From Actinomadura viridilutea (GTDB taxonomy: Bacteria; Actinomycetota; Actinomycetes; Streptosporangiales; Streptosporangiaceae), in NCBI GenBank assembly GCA_003001795.1, contig PVNI01000009.1, positions 124,001-188,000 on the forward strand: a stretch of 64,000 nt of DNA, written 5' to 3'. The first letter of the stretch is position 1. Each line of letters begins with the position of its first letter. Positions 8,575-16,593 of this stretch are shown here, piece after piece. Under the pieces are notes generated by a model. The model saw only the letters and a list, made by a program, of their open reading frames with translations, made no database searches and had not been told where the DNA came from. The translations under genes were made by a program, and so were the position numbers.

Positions 8575-8813
8575 AACTGCACCTTCCACAGTCCGGCCGC
8601 GACCTGACCGTCCCGTCCGGCGGCCTCGCGCGGCAGGTAGCGTTCGCGCTCTACGAGACGATCGACGCAGTGGAACAGAATGCTCGTGACGAGCGGCGTT
8701 CGCTTACTCCGGAAGAGGAGGCTCTGATCCACGCGCTGCGGGTGCGGACTCACAAGCTGTTCGAGGATGAGTTGCGGGCGAAGGGGCTCAGGGGGATGCC
8801 CGAGGAGTCTTAG
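8575..8813 (+). pseudogene. Chimeric relic: inverted GYLW-repeat piece joined to 138-aa gene tail
   Basis: Read on the minus strand, 8641-8575 encodes 'YLPREAAGRDGQVAAGLW', nearly identical to residues of the 334-aa repeat protein at 10147-10200. Read on the plus strand, 8641-8813 encodes 'FALYETIDAVEQNARDE' through 'GLRGMPEES', the C-terminal 57 or so residues of the 138-aa protein found at 10447 and 11968. The two parts face opposite ways and meet at about 8641. This is a scrambled third copy of the downstream cassette, not a functional gene. Confidence 0.75.
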
Positions 8814-8856
8814 ATGGGCGTTGAGGTGGGCGCGTCGGCGTGCCGGCGGTCGGAAC

Positions 8857-9330
8857 TTAAGGGGTGTCGCCCCGAAGTCGAACGCACGTGACCGAGTGTG
8901 TGAGCAGCGTGACCTGATGCCGATCCGAGAAGCCCGCTTCCTCCTCACCAAAGCGGTCCATACTGGGCGGCGGGCGTTCGGAACGCCCACCCTTGTGAAC
9001 GGCACGCAAGTCGCGCCGGAGTGGCGCTGCGAGCAGGAGCTCGCTGGTGATCTCGACCTTCTCCTCGGCCATGATCTGCGCCATCGCATGGGCGAGCGCC
9101 GAACGCACGTCGGTGAACCCCGTCGCCCGCGCCTGACCGTCCTCGGCGAACCCCACCGTGAGCCACCCAGAGCCGGCGCTGACCACCGACCAGCACCCCT
9201 CGGCCAGCCGCCCGATCTGGAGACGCCCCGCACCCCCCCGGGACGACTTCCTCCAGCCTCAGCCGGGCCTTGGCGAAGATGTCGGCGATGCTTTCAGGCA
9301 GCAGCGCCACCAAGTCGGGGGCCTGCCGCG
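8857..9330 (-). pseudogene. Frameshifted hypothetical gene
   Basis: The minus strand reads 'LPESIADIFAKARLRLEEVV' from about 9306, then meets a run of seven identical bases (plus-strand C at 9233-9239). After a one-base shift it continues 'RLQIGRLAEGCWSVVSAG', 'WLTVGFAEDGQARATGF' and 'VRSALAHAMAQIMAEE'. The two halves make one sensible alpha/beta protein only if the homopolymer has gained or lost a base, so this is either a slippage pseudogene or a sequencing error. After residue ~90 the composition becomes unlike a real protein. I do not recognise the family. Confidence 0.45.
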
Positions 9331-9360
9331 TGTGGCGGCGTCATGGACGGATTGAGGTAA

Positions 9361-10365
9361 GTGGTGAGTGAGAACCGGCGAGTGGGTCCGGCTGGTGAGA
9401 ACGAGTCCCTTCCAGACGGCACGCAGTTCCCGCCGCAATCTCCGCTCGTCGGGTGGAGAGGACGCGAGGTGGAGCCTCGCACACTCGGTCCTCAAGGCGA
9501 CGCCGTCGGGCGGGTCGGCAGAGGCACGGGGCCGGAGTTGCCTCCACCGCCGCCGGGCGAGCCGCTTCCGCCGCTCCCTCCGAATGCGTTCGAGGCCTTG
9601 CCTCAGAACTATGACGGCTGGACGCGCGAGCCCGTGGTGTACCTGCCGGTGGTGTTGGGCGGAGTCCAGATCGGGTGCCTGTGGGCCTCAACGCGCCATA
9701 AGGCGGCCGGCTTCTTGTACCTGCCCGAGGCGATCGACCGGGAGGAGTACTTCTACGCTTCCACGATCTGGTGGGAGCGACTGGGGGAGGCCTACCGACA
9801 GGGATTGCCTGCCAGGGAGGCGATCCTGCGCTGGCGGGGCGCTCCTGAGGATCCCCGGGCAGGGGGCATACCGGCGGACGCGCGGGAGCGTGAGCTGCCG
9901 AGCCTCGCCGCGCTGCACGAAATGGTGGCGCCGGGGGTTCCAGCGCCTGAAGGACCGTTGATCCAGGACGGGAAGCTCCCCGATGGCACGCCGGTGGACC
10001 GGTCGCAGGGCTGGGGACCGTTGGTCAGCAGCCCTTTGCCGACGTACGCGCCCGAGTGCGACGGGCCGATCCGCTACGTCCCTGTCGTCCTGCGGGACGC
10101 GGTCGTGGGGTACGTGTGGGCATCAGTGACCGGAGAGGCCGCCGGCTACCTGCCGCGCGAGGCCGCCGGGCAGGACGGCCAGGTCGCCGCCGGCCTATGG
10201 CAGTTGTGGCTCAGTCGCAGTTTCGAGGAGGGCGCATCGAGTCTGGTGGCCCTGCGCCGCTGCAAGGCGATGCCGGAGGATCGGCTCTCCAGGGTCATCG
10301 GCGCCGACGCCGAGGAGCGGGAGCTGCCGAGCCTTCAAGCCCTGCGGGAGCTGGCACGGCAGTGA
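9361..10365 (+). CDS. Two-repeat 'GYLW' domain protein
   Basis: 334 residues. Residues 1-80 are Pro/Gly-rich. Then come two copies of an unrecognised ~110-residue domain. Each begins with a strand pair ('PVVYLPVVLGGVQIGCLWAS'; 'PIRYVPVVLRDAVVGYVWAS'), continues to an 'AAG(F/Y)L' segment, a helix 'WWERLGEAYRQGLPAREA', and ends in 'PADARERELPSLAAL'. A linker between copies carries 'GPLIQDGKLPDGTPVDRSQG'. The same domain recurs in the genes at 11234 and 13103. No signal peptide, metal site or obvious catalytic motif. The start is uncertain: TTG, GTG and ATG codons cluster around 9361-9370. It is 81 bases upstream of the 138-aa gene and repeats that order in the second copy, indicating a co-inherited unit. 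Confidence 0.7.
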   Translation: MVSENRRVGPAGENESLPDGTQFPPQSPLVGWRGREVEPRTLGPQGDAVGRVGRGTGPELPPPPPGEPLPPLPPNAFEALPQNYDGWTREPVVYLPVVLGGVQIGCLWASTRHKAAGFLYLPEAIDREEYFYASTIWWERLGEAYRQGLPAREAILRWRGAPEDPRAGGIPADARERELPSLAALHEMVAPGVPAPEGPLIQDGKLPDGTPVDRSQGWGPLVSSPLPTYAPECDGPIRYVPVVLRDAVVGYVWASVTGEAAGYLPREAAGQDGQVAAGLWQLWLSRSFEEGASSLVALRRCKAMPEDRLSRVIGADAEERELPSLQALRELARQ

Positions 10366-10446
10366 CCGCCACAAACGGTGGGCGACGTGGACGGGAGGTC
10401 GCTCGAAGAGTCGAAAGCCTTCGGGGACGAAGTGCAGGGGAAGAGT

Positions 10447-10863
10447 GTGGCTGAGCGTTATCCGCAGTACTACTTCTATGAGCGTTGGCCGGTCGTCTTC
10501 GTGCGGACGCCCGAGGGTGGTCTGGAATGTCTGGCGTTGTCGCCGAAGACCGGCGGGTTCGAGCGGGACATGTCGTACTACCGGAAGATCCTGTTCGGTA
10601 CGACCGCCGACATCGACACGGTGACCCGCGACGAGTTCATCCAGCGTGTCGAGGCCCTGCGCAGAAAGCGGCTCAAGGGCGAGGGGCCCGTCTTCGCGCT
10701 CTACGAGACGATCAAGGCGATGCAGCAGAAAATTCTCGGCGCGGGGCGGAGGATCACCCCCGAGGAGAAGGCTCTCATCCACGCTCTGCAGGTGCGGACT
10801 CACAAGTTGTTCGAGGCCGAGTTGCGTGCGCAGGGGCTTCGGGGGATGCCCGAGGAGTCTTGA
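10447..10863 (+). CDS. 138-aa cassette protein ('YYFYE' family), copy A
   Basis: 138 residues beginning 'MAERYPQYYFYERWPVVFV'. The middle is 'TADIDTVTRDEFIQRVEALR' and the C-terminal 60 residues are a helical segment 'FALYETIKAMQQKILGAG', then 'EEKALIHALQVRTHKLFEAE', ending GMPEES. GTG 10447 is chosen by comparison with copy B, whose ATG sits at the identical place after the shared 'aggggaagag' ribosome site; the longer frame from 10378 is not conserved. Copy B (11968-12384) has the same length and about four in five identical residues. Cytosolic by composition. Function unknown; position between a repeat protein and a toxin/immunity-like gene makes an immunity or chaperone-like role possible but untested. 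Confidence 0.75.
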   Translation: MAERYPQYYFYERWPVVFVRTPEGGLECLALSPKTGGFERDMSYYRKILFGTTADIDTVTRDEFIQRVEALRRKRLKGEGPVFALYETIKAMQQKILGAGRRITPEEKALIHALQVRTHKLFEAELRAQGLRGMPEES

Positions 10864-11015
10864 TGGACGGGGCGGACGCTTCGGCATCGAAGCCGGGGCG
10901 CGCGCTGTTCGCGCTGCTTCACCCGAAGGACGCTGCTGTCCGGGTAGACGTGGCGAGTGTCACGTCCATCGGCGCGAGCACAGAGTCCGCTTCCTGGTCG
11001 GATGAGACGGACTGA
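10863..11015 (+). CDS. Truncated third cistron of cassette copy A
   Basis: A 50-residue frame whose ATG overlaps the preceding TGA (TGATG). Its first ~10 residues (MDGADASASKP) parallel the 'MDGGVDASTLEP' that begins at 12384 after copy B. It then diverges and stops, so it lacks the YezG-like and HTDGTWVW domains. Probably the stump of the third cassette gene after deletion; whether it is translated is unknown. Confidence 0.45.
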   Translation: MDGADASASKPGRALFALLHPKDAAVRVDVASVTSIGASTESASWSDETD

Positions 11016-11233
11016 GCCGCTGGTCAATGACGTACGCGGCCTGGATTGGGGACGTGTGGCGACGAAGACATGTGGGGGACGTCACCCCGAGGAGCTGGAG
11101 CCTTGGTGAGGGCATCCGAAAAAGCATCTGGTAGCGCATCACGTGTCGTCCATACCGGGTCTCTGTGACAGAACGACTTCGAATCCAGACAGTGCTCCTT
11201 CCGTCGGAGCCAACGTCCGGATCAGTGCTTGTG

Positions 11234-11891
11234 ATGAAGGGTGTCCCCGATGCGGTCGGACGGCCGGAATACGATGCGGCGTCGGACATCTGGTGGGAGC
11301 GGCTGGCCGACGCCTACGAGCAGGGGTTGCCCGCCGCGGACGCCGTCTTGCGGTGGCGCGGTGCTCCGGAGGAGCCCCGAGCGGGCGGCATTTCCGGCGG
11401 ACGCGCGGGAGCGTGAGCTGCCGAGCCTGGCCTCGTTGTACGAGGTGGTGGAACCCGGCGTACCGGCGCCCGAGGGGCCGTTCATCCAAGACGGAAGGTT
11501 TCCGGACGGCACACCGGTGGACCGGTCGGAGGGGTGGGGCCCGCTGATCAGCGCACCGCCGCCTCCGATGTACGGGACGGCGAGCGACGGGCCGATCCGG
11601 TACGTGCCTGTGGTCCGTGACGGCGTGGTGGTGGGGTACCTGTGGGCGTTGTTGGCAGGGGACGCCGCCGACTTCGAGCCGCGGAAGGCTGCCGGTGTGA
11701 AGGGCGAAATCGCGGCCGCCCTGTGGAAGACGTGGCTCAGCGACATCTACGCCGAGGACGTGTCAAGCCTTGAGTCACTGGGGCGCTGCAAGGCCTCAGC
11801 GGGTCATCCGTTGTCCGGAGTCGTCGGCGCCGACGCCGAGGAGCGGGAGCCGCCGAACGTCCAGGCCCTGCGGAAGACGGCTCAACGGTGA
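11234..11891 (+). pseudogene. Frameshifted, 5'-truncated GYLW-repeat gene, copy B
   Basis: The first frame encodes 'SDIWWERLADAYEQGLPAAD' and 'LRWRGAPEEPRAGGI', matching the first repeat of the 334-aa protein. At 11391-11393 there is one extra T ('catttccgg' against 'cataccgg' in copy A) and the frame breaks. A +1 shifted frame continues perfectly with 'PADARERELPSLASLYE', the 'GPFIQDGRFPDGTPVDRS' linker and a full second repeat ('RYVPVVRDGVVVGYLWAL'), ending at 11891. The Pro-rich N-terminus and the first strand pair are missing. No ribosome site is seen at GTG 11231/ATG 11234. It was once equivalent to the gene at 9361 and is now broken. Confidence 0.8.
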
Positions 11892-11967
11892 TCGCCGACG
11901 TGCCGGCCGGAGCGGAGGGACGCGGCCGGCACTGGGAGCATCCAGGGACGCAGTGCAGGGGAAGAGT

Positions 11968-12384
11968 ATGGCTGAGCGTTATCCGCAGTACTACTTCTAT
12001 GAGGGGTGGCCGGTCGTATTCGTGCGGACGCCCGATGGCGGTCTGGACTGTCTGAGGTTGTCGGCGGAGAACGGGGAGTTCGTCCGGAACATGTCGTACG
12101 TGCGGAAGATTCGATACGGCACGACTGCCGATATCGATACCGTGACCCGGGACGAATTCATCCAGATGGTCGAGGCTCTGCGGGGCGAGCGGCTCAAGGG
12201 CGAGGGGCCGGTGTTCGCGCTGTACGAGACGATCGACGCAGTGGAACAGAAGGCTCGTGATGAGGGGCGTTGGCTCACTCCTGAAGAAGAGGCCCTGATC
12301 CACTCGCTGCGAGTGCGGACTCACGAGTTGTTCGAGGCCGAGTTGCGTGCGCAGGGGCGTAGGGGGATGCCCGAGGAGTCCTGA
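11968..12384 (+). CDS. 138-aa cassette protein ('YYFYE' family), copy B
   Basis: 138 residues, 'MAERYPQYYFYEGWPVVFV' at the start and 'RRGMPEES' at the end, intact and colinear with copy A. ATG 11968 is preceded by 'aggggaagagt'. The last 60 residues form two predicted helices rich in Glu/Arg ('TPEEEALIHSLRVRTHELFE'). The stop overlaps an ATG at 12384 (TGATG) that opens the next cassette gene. That this copy stays open while its repeat-protein neighbour is broken suggests the 138-aa protein is selected on its own. No family recognised. Confidence 0.75.
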   Translation: MAERYPQYYFYEGWPVVFVRTPDGGLDCLRLSAENGEFVRNMSYVRKIRYGTTADIDTVTRDEFIQMVEALRGERLKGEGPVFALYETIDAVEQKARDEGRWLTPEEEALIHSLRVRTHELFEAELRAQGRRGMPEES

Positions 12385-12489
12385 TGGACGGTGGTGTGGA
12401 CGCGTCGACGTTGGAGCCGTGGACGGAGCACGAGCCGGGTGCGCTCTTGTATCCGGAGGGTGCCTCGCTGTTCGCATGGGCGCGACGGA

Positions 12490-13080
12490 ATGAGGCAACA
12501 GCTGCGCGCGGGCATGTATCAGCAAGGCGTCGGCACCTGGTTCACCGCCACGGTCAAGCTCACCCGCCCCAACAGGTACGAGGTCCAGTTCGACAACGAG
12601 GGCGAACTGGCGTGGGGTCAACGGCTACCGGTGGCGGCGCTGGATGAGGAACGGCGCATGTTCCCTCGCGATCCTCAGCACACCCCCGGGTGGCTGCGCC
12701 GCGGCGCAGGCGAGTTGCGCATCGCAAAACCGTTCGACTCTTTCGCCCCCGACGGGACCCCCGTCGTGAATCGCCCCGAGGTGCCGGAGGGCGAGTGGGA
12801 CGCGGTGGTGCGCTACCTGGAGCAGGCGCCGATCGTGCTGGCCGCCCGCGGCTTCGACGTCGATGTGCTCGACCCGGCGCGTCCCCGTCGGGTGCCGTTG
12901 ACCTACCACACCGACGGCACGTGGGTGTGGTCCGGCGCGGTCGGCTATCACCTGCGCGTGCACGGGGTGCCGCCGGAACCCGAACTGGTCGCCCACATCC
13001 GGTCGGGCGGCTTCCAGGTGCCCGAGGTGAGCGACGAGGTGCGTTCTCAAGCCGTCGCGGCCATCACCGGTCCGGCCTGA
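12490..13080 (+). CDS. YezG/DUF600-like plus 'HTDGTWVW' domain protein
   Basis: 196 residues from ATG 12490. Residues ~1-65 ('GVGTWFTATVKLTRPNRYEV', 'VQFDNEGELAW', 'MFPRDPQHTPGWL') resemble the YezG/DUF600 immunity fold, in which a small alpha/beta protein ends in an acidic W-L motif. Residues ~100-190 are a second domain with 'TYHTDGTWVWSGAVGYHLR', 'VHGVPPEPELVAHIRSG', which reappears inside the 591-aa protein downstream. The frame opened by the overlapping ATG at 12384 reads 'MDGGVDASTLEP...LFAWARRNE' and would join this gene after a one-base shift near 12485, so the true N-terminus may have been frameshifted off. Both domain calls are inferences. It is 22 bases upstream of the large repeat gene. 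Confidence 0.65.
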   Translation: MRQQLRAGMYQQGVGTWFTATVKLTRPNRYEVQFDNEGELAWGQRLPVAALDEERRMFPRDPQHTPGWLRRGAGELRIAKPFDSFAPDGTPVVNRPEVPEGEWDAVVRYLEQAPIVLAARGFDVDVLDPARPRRVPLTYHTDGTWVWSGAVGYHLRVHGVPPEPELVAHIRSGGFQVPEVSDEVRSQAVAAITGPA

Positions 13081-13102
13081 GGAAGTTGATAAAGAGGACG
13101 TC

Positions 13103-14878
13103 ATGAACGACCTTCCGCCCCAGGGCCGTCCGCCCGGCGACCCGCGTCCTCCATTCCCGCCCCCGCCGCCCGTCCCGCCGCCCCCGCCGGGCATGCCGGG
13201 ACCGTTCGGGGCCGGGACGTTTCCGGGGCGGCCTCCGATCGGGCCGCCCCCGATGCGGAACAACGCCCCGCGAGGCTACGAGCCGTTCACCCGCAAGCCG
13301 CTGGTCTACCTTCCGGTGATGCTGCGCGGACGGCATATCGGCTACCTGTGGGCCGGGATGACCGGCACGGCGGCCGGGTTCATCCGACGCAACGAATTCC
13401 TCACCGAGGCGTTCGAGGCGCCGATGGTGTGGAGCGAACGACTCGCCGAAGCCCACGCGCAGGGCCTGCACGCCCGCGAGGCGATCCGCCGGTGGATCGG
13501 CGCGCCTGAGGACCCGCGCGGCGGCGCCGTCCCACCGGACGCCCGAGAGGGACACGCCGACGACCTCGCCCAGCTGCAGGCGCTGGCCAATCCCGGCGAG
13601 CCGCCGACTCCCGGGCCGTTGATCCAGGACGGCGAATACCCCGACGGCACCCCGGTGGACCGCTCGAGGGGCTGGGGGCCACTGCACTTCCAACTGCCGC
13701 CGAGCTACTCGCCGACTGCCGCGGGGCCGGTCCGGTACCTGCCCGTGGTCAAGGACGGGCTCGTCCTGGGCTACCTGTGGTCCTCGGTCGCCGGTGGCGC
13801 GGCGTCGTTCCTGGCGCGCCGCGACGCGGGCGTGGACGGACGCAACGCCATCGCCGCCTGGACCCCGCGGCTGCGCGAGCTGCACGGCCAGGGCGTCCCC
13901 GCCACAGAGATGCTGCGACGCTGCCGCGCCATGGCCTCCGACCCCCGCGCCGGGGCGGTTCCCGCGGACGCGCGGGAGGAGGAGGCCGCGAGCCTGGCCG
14001 ACCTGGAACGCCTCGCCGCGACCTTCGAGCAGTCGCTGCGGATCTCGTTCAACCCTGACCCGGACGACCCGGCCGTGGCGCGTCGCCCGGCCGTCCCCGC
14101 GCATGAGCGCGCGGCACTGCTGGACTACCTGGAACGCGCGCCGGTCGTGCACGACGCCGGTGACCCGCTGCCCGATCCGTACGACCCGCGGCGGCGGCCC
14201 GTCGTCCCGAACACCTTCCACACCGACGGCACGTGGGTGTGGCTCGGCGGCGTGGCGCACTGTCTGCGGGTCCACGGCGTGCCGCCCGAGCCTGACCTTG
14301 TCGAGCATGTGCGCGCCAACCGGTTCCGGCTGCCCGAGGTCGGCAGGGACGCTCGAGCACGGGCGAGGGCCGCGCTCGAGCGTCAGGGGGTCCTCGTGGG
14401 CCCTCCGCCCGCCGCAAGGCCGACCGCATCGGAGAAGAAGACCGAACGCCCCAGGCGCATCGATCCTCGGGACGTGCGGCGGACCACCGAGGATCTGGCG
14501 TTCCAGCAGGTCGGGAGCACGATCGACAACTACGCCTCCAACACCACCAAGCCGGTTCGCTACCTGGTGGTCGGCGGAAAGCGCGGCGTCCTGGGCTACC
14601 TGTGGGCCGCCGAGGGGGAGGAGGCGGCCGGGTTCGTGTACCGGCCGGACGCCGGGGACGACGGCCCTAACGAGGGGGTGGCCTGGGTGATCGAGCTGCG
14701 CGCCGCCAAGGCGCGCGGCGTCCCCGCGTCGCGGCTGCTGGAGGAGTTCGCGAAAGCGCGCCTTCCGGTCGCGCCGGACGCCGACCACCTGGGTCGGATC
14801 ATTCCCGGGTCCGAGGGCCGGGCGCCCAGCCTCGACGCGCTGAAGGCCATGGCGAAGCAGCCTCCGAAAGACGGCTGA
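13103..14878 (+). CDS. Three-repeat 'GYLW' protein with internal HTDGTWVW domain
   Basis: 591 residues. Residues 1-55 are Pro-rich. GYLW repeat 1 ('LVYLPVMLRGRHIGYLWAG') spans about 60-180; the conserved linker 'GPLIQDGEYPDGTPVDRS' follows. Repeat 2 ('VRYLPVVKDGLVLGYLWSS') spans ~210-310. An HTDGTWVW domain ('FHTDGTWVWLGGVAHCLR', 'VHGVPPEPDLVEHVRAN') spans ~330-440, and repeat 3 ('VRYLVVGGKRGVLGYLWAA') is at ~480-590. It thus fuses the domains that occur separately in the 334-aa and 196-aa proteins. No signal peptide or transmembrane segment. ATG 13103 has AAGAGG at about 13092-13097. It is the only long undamaged member of the family here. The repeated strand-strand-helix unit suggests a binding scaffold; no enzyme motif is visible. 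Confidence 0.75.
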   Translation: MNDLPPQGRPPGDPRPPFPPPPPVPPPPPGMPGPFGAGTFPGRPPIGPPPMRNNAPRGYEPFTRKPLVYLPVMLRGRHIGYLWAGMTGTAAGFIRRNEFLTEAFEAPMVWSERLAEAHAQGLHAREAIRRWIGAPEDPRGGAVPPDAREGHADDLAQLQALANPGEPPTPGPLIQDGEYPDGTPVDRSRGWGPLHFQLPPSYSPTAAGPVRYLPVVKDGLVLGYLWSSVAGGAASFLARRDAGVDGRNAIAAWTPRLRELHGQGVPATEMLRRCRAMASDPRAGAVPADAREEEAASLADLERLAATFEQSLRISFNPDPDDPAVARRPAVPAHERAALLDYLERAPVVHDAGDPLPDPYDPRRRPVVPNTFHTDGTWVWLGGVAHCLRVHGVPPEPDLVEHVRANRFRLPEVGRDARARARAALERQGVLVGPPPAARPTASEKKTERPRRIDPRDVRRTTEDLAFQQVGSTIDNYASNTTKPVRYLVVGGKRGVLGYLWAAEGEEAAGFVYRPDAGDDGPNEGVAWVIELRAAKARGVPASRLLEEFAKARLPVAPDADHLGRIIPGSEGRAPSLDALKAMAKQPPKDG

Positions 14879-15500
14879 CGGTCCCAGCGGCGGCCGGCGG
14901 CGGGATCAGGACCGGCCCCCCAGAGCCGTTCGGGTGACCGGCAGGTCATGGGCGCCTTCTTTGCGCAGATGACGCGTCGGCGCTGCGGCGTTGGCACAGC
15001 GCGACGCGGGCGGCGGCGCCGCGCCGGACGCGGTCGGTGTGGCGGACGAGGCGGTGGACGTCGCAGTGTCGCAGGGCGCCGCGGGTGCGTTGGCGTCGGG
15101 CGGCGGCCGCTTGCGCGTAGCGTCGGCGAGTGCGGCGGTAGGGCCTGCTGCTGGGCATGAGCTGCGCCTGGTGGAACAACGAGCGCAACCGCCACCAGGA
15201 CACACCGTTCACCGCTTGGCCGCCGAACATCGAAGCCATGCGGTCGCCCAGGGCGAGTGTGTGGTGCCTGCGGAGGCCCAAACAGCCAGCCGGTTGGGGA
15301 ACGTTTGGTCGGTTGGCGCGCGCAGCGGTGCGGCTCCCCCAGTGTCATCGCGGACACACCGTCTGCACCGACATGACGCCGCCGGGTGTGCGGATGCGTC
15401 GCGTCCCCGCCGGAGGGCGTGTCCACCGTCGGGAGGCCTCGGCCGAGTGAATGACGGACCCGCGTGCCGCGCGCATGCGGGGCATGGACCGTTCAAGAGA
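14879..15500. other. Intergenic, no gene supported
   Basis: About 620 bases. Several long open frames exist on both strands but are Arg/Pro-rich artefacts of the GC content; none shows a start with ribosome site and a plausible fold. Confidence 0.45.
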
Positions 15501-15502
15501 AC

Positions 15503-15542
15503 GGGGCCGTACCGGCCGCGCCTGGGGCGGCGGTACGGCCCC
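15503..15542 (-). terminator. Hairpin terminator of the 263-aa gene
   Basis: Perfect 12-bp arms (15503-15514 and 15531-15542, ggggccgtaccg and its complement) with a 16-base loop, 22 bases past the stop of the minus-strand gene. Confidence 0.7.
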
Positions 15543-15564
15543 GATGATGTGCGGGTGGAAGTCG

Positions 15565-16356
15565 TCAGTTGCTGAAGCGCAGGGCGTTGGTCACCTCGAC
15601 GCCCAGTTCGCCCGCCGTGTTGAACACGGGGCCGCCGCGGTCGCCGGCGGAGCCGCCCTTCGCCCAGTAGGACTGGGCGTAGATGACCGACGAGTTCAGG
15701 GTCCAGGCCCGGGTCCACGAGCCGGGCTCTCGGGAGAGCTGCGGCATGCCGCTGCCGGCGGACGGCTTGAGGAGTCGAGGCCAGCCCTTGGAGTACACGG
15801 CCCGGCTGACGGCGCTGGCGTCGGACGGGCTGTTGAGGTTGACGACCGAGATGACGGTGACGATGGTCCGCGACGGGTTCGCGTACACCGCCGAGTACAT
15901 CTGGCCGTTGCAGGGGTGGAGCCGGAGCCGTTCCAGCATGGTGGAGTTGGCCCGGGCGGTGCACGAGTCGATGCGCGTGCCGACCTGGGTGAACGTGTTG
16001 CCCTTGTAGGTGCGGATGGTCGACTTGAGCACGTCGCGCGGGTCGATCGCGCCGCCGCCCGTGGTGGTGGACGTCGTCGGCGTGCTGAAGGGCGAGTACG
16101 TGGTCGTGGGGGTCGTGGAGGTCGGCACGGCGATCGGCGGGACCCGGTCGTCGTCATCGTCGTCGCTGCTCGCGACGATGACGATGACACCGATGATCAG
16201 GACGAGCACGAGGAATCCGCCGCCGAAGAGCAGCGCGAGGATGGCTTTGCCGCCGCCGTCGCTCTTGGGCGGCGGGGGCGGGTTCCCCAGGAAGCCGGGA
16301 CCGTGCGGGGGTCCCGGCGGGTAGCCCGGCTGCCCTGGCCACTGAGGCGGATTCAT
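15565..16356 (-). CDS. Pro-rich single-pass membrane protein with extracellular domain
   Basis: 263 residues. Residues 1-35 are Pro/Gly-rich and cytoplasmic. Residues ~37-62 form one membrane helix ('AILALLFGGGFLVLVLIIGV'), followed by an Asp cluster, a Thr/Pro-rich linker (to ~100) and an extracellular domain of ~160 residues with two cysteines ('RIDSCTARANST', 'LHPCNGQMYSAVY') likely to form a disulphide. The Pro-rich/TM/Thr-linker plan is a common actinobacterial sensor or surface-protein layout. The ectodomain has alternating strands ('TVISVVNLNS', 'GVEVTNALRF') but no family I recognise. Monocistronic, with a hairpin terminator immediately downstream. Confidence 0.75.
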   Translation of the reverse strand: MNPPQWPGQPGYPPGPPHGPGFLGNPPPPPKSDGGGKAILALLFGGGFLVLVLIIGVIVIVASSDDDDDDRVPPIAVPTSTTPTTTYSPFSTPTTSTTTGGGAIDPRDVLKSTIRTYKGNTFTQVGTRIDSCTARANSTMLERLRLHPCNGQMYSAVYANPSRTIVTVISVVNLNSPSDASAVSRAVYSKGWPRLLKPSAGSGMPQLSREPGSWTRAWTLNSSVIYAQSYWAKGGSAGDRGGPVFNTAGELGVEVTNALRFSN

Positions 16357-16444
16357 GGTCCCTCCGAGCAGGTCGAACAGTGGGGTGGAACAACTCCGCG
16401 ATCATCGGACGGCCCCTGCGGTCCGGAATGATCGATGGATCGCG

Positions 16445-16473
16445 CCGCCTCTCTCGCAAGGCGAGAGAGGCGG
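16445..16473 (-). terminator. Hairpin downstream of the MarR gene
   Basis: Perfect 13-bp stem (16445-16457 with 16461-16473) and a 3-base loop. It lies ~120 bases past the stop of the marR-like gene and before the start region of the next minus-strand gene; no U-tract. Confidence 0.65.
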
Positions 16474-16593
16474 TCGGTGTTCATGTGACGCGGCGCCGTC
16501 CGATGCCGTTCCGCCTCTCGGCGAGAAAGTGCCGGAGCCGCCGGTGACGAGAAGCGGGCCGGGCAGCGCTCGACCGTCGGCGGCAGAAGGTGC

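Noticed and set aside
14936-15281. Possible transposase-like protein on minus strand (…WWRLRSLFHQAQ)
   Set aside because: Arg-rich, no DDE-type motif, no start with ribosome site.
15451-16431. Long plus-strand frame opposite the 263-aa membrane protein
   Set aside because: Arg/Ala/Gly-rich with no fold; the minus strand has a start, TM helix, linker, ectodomain and terminator.
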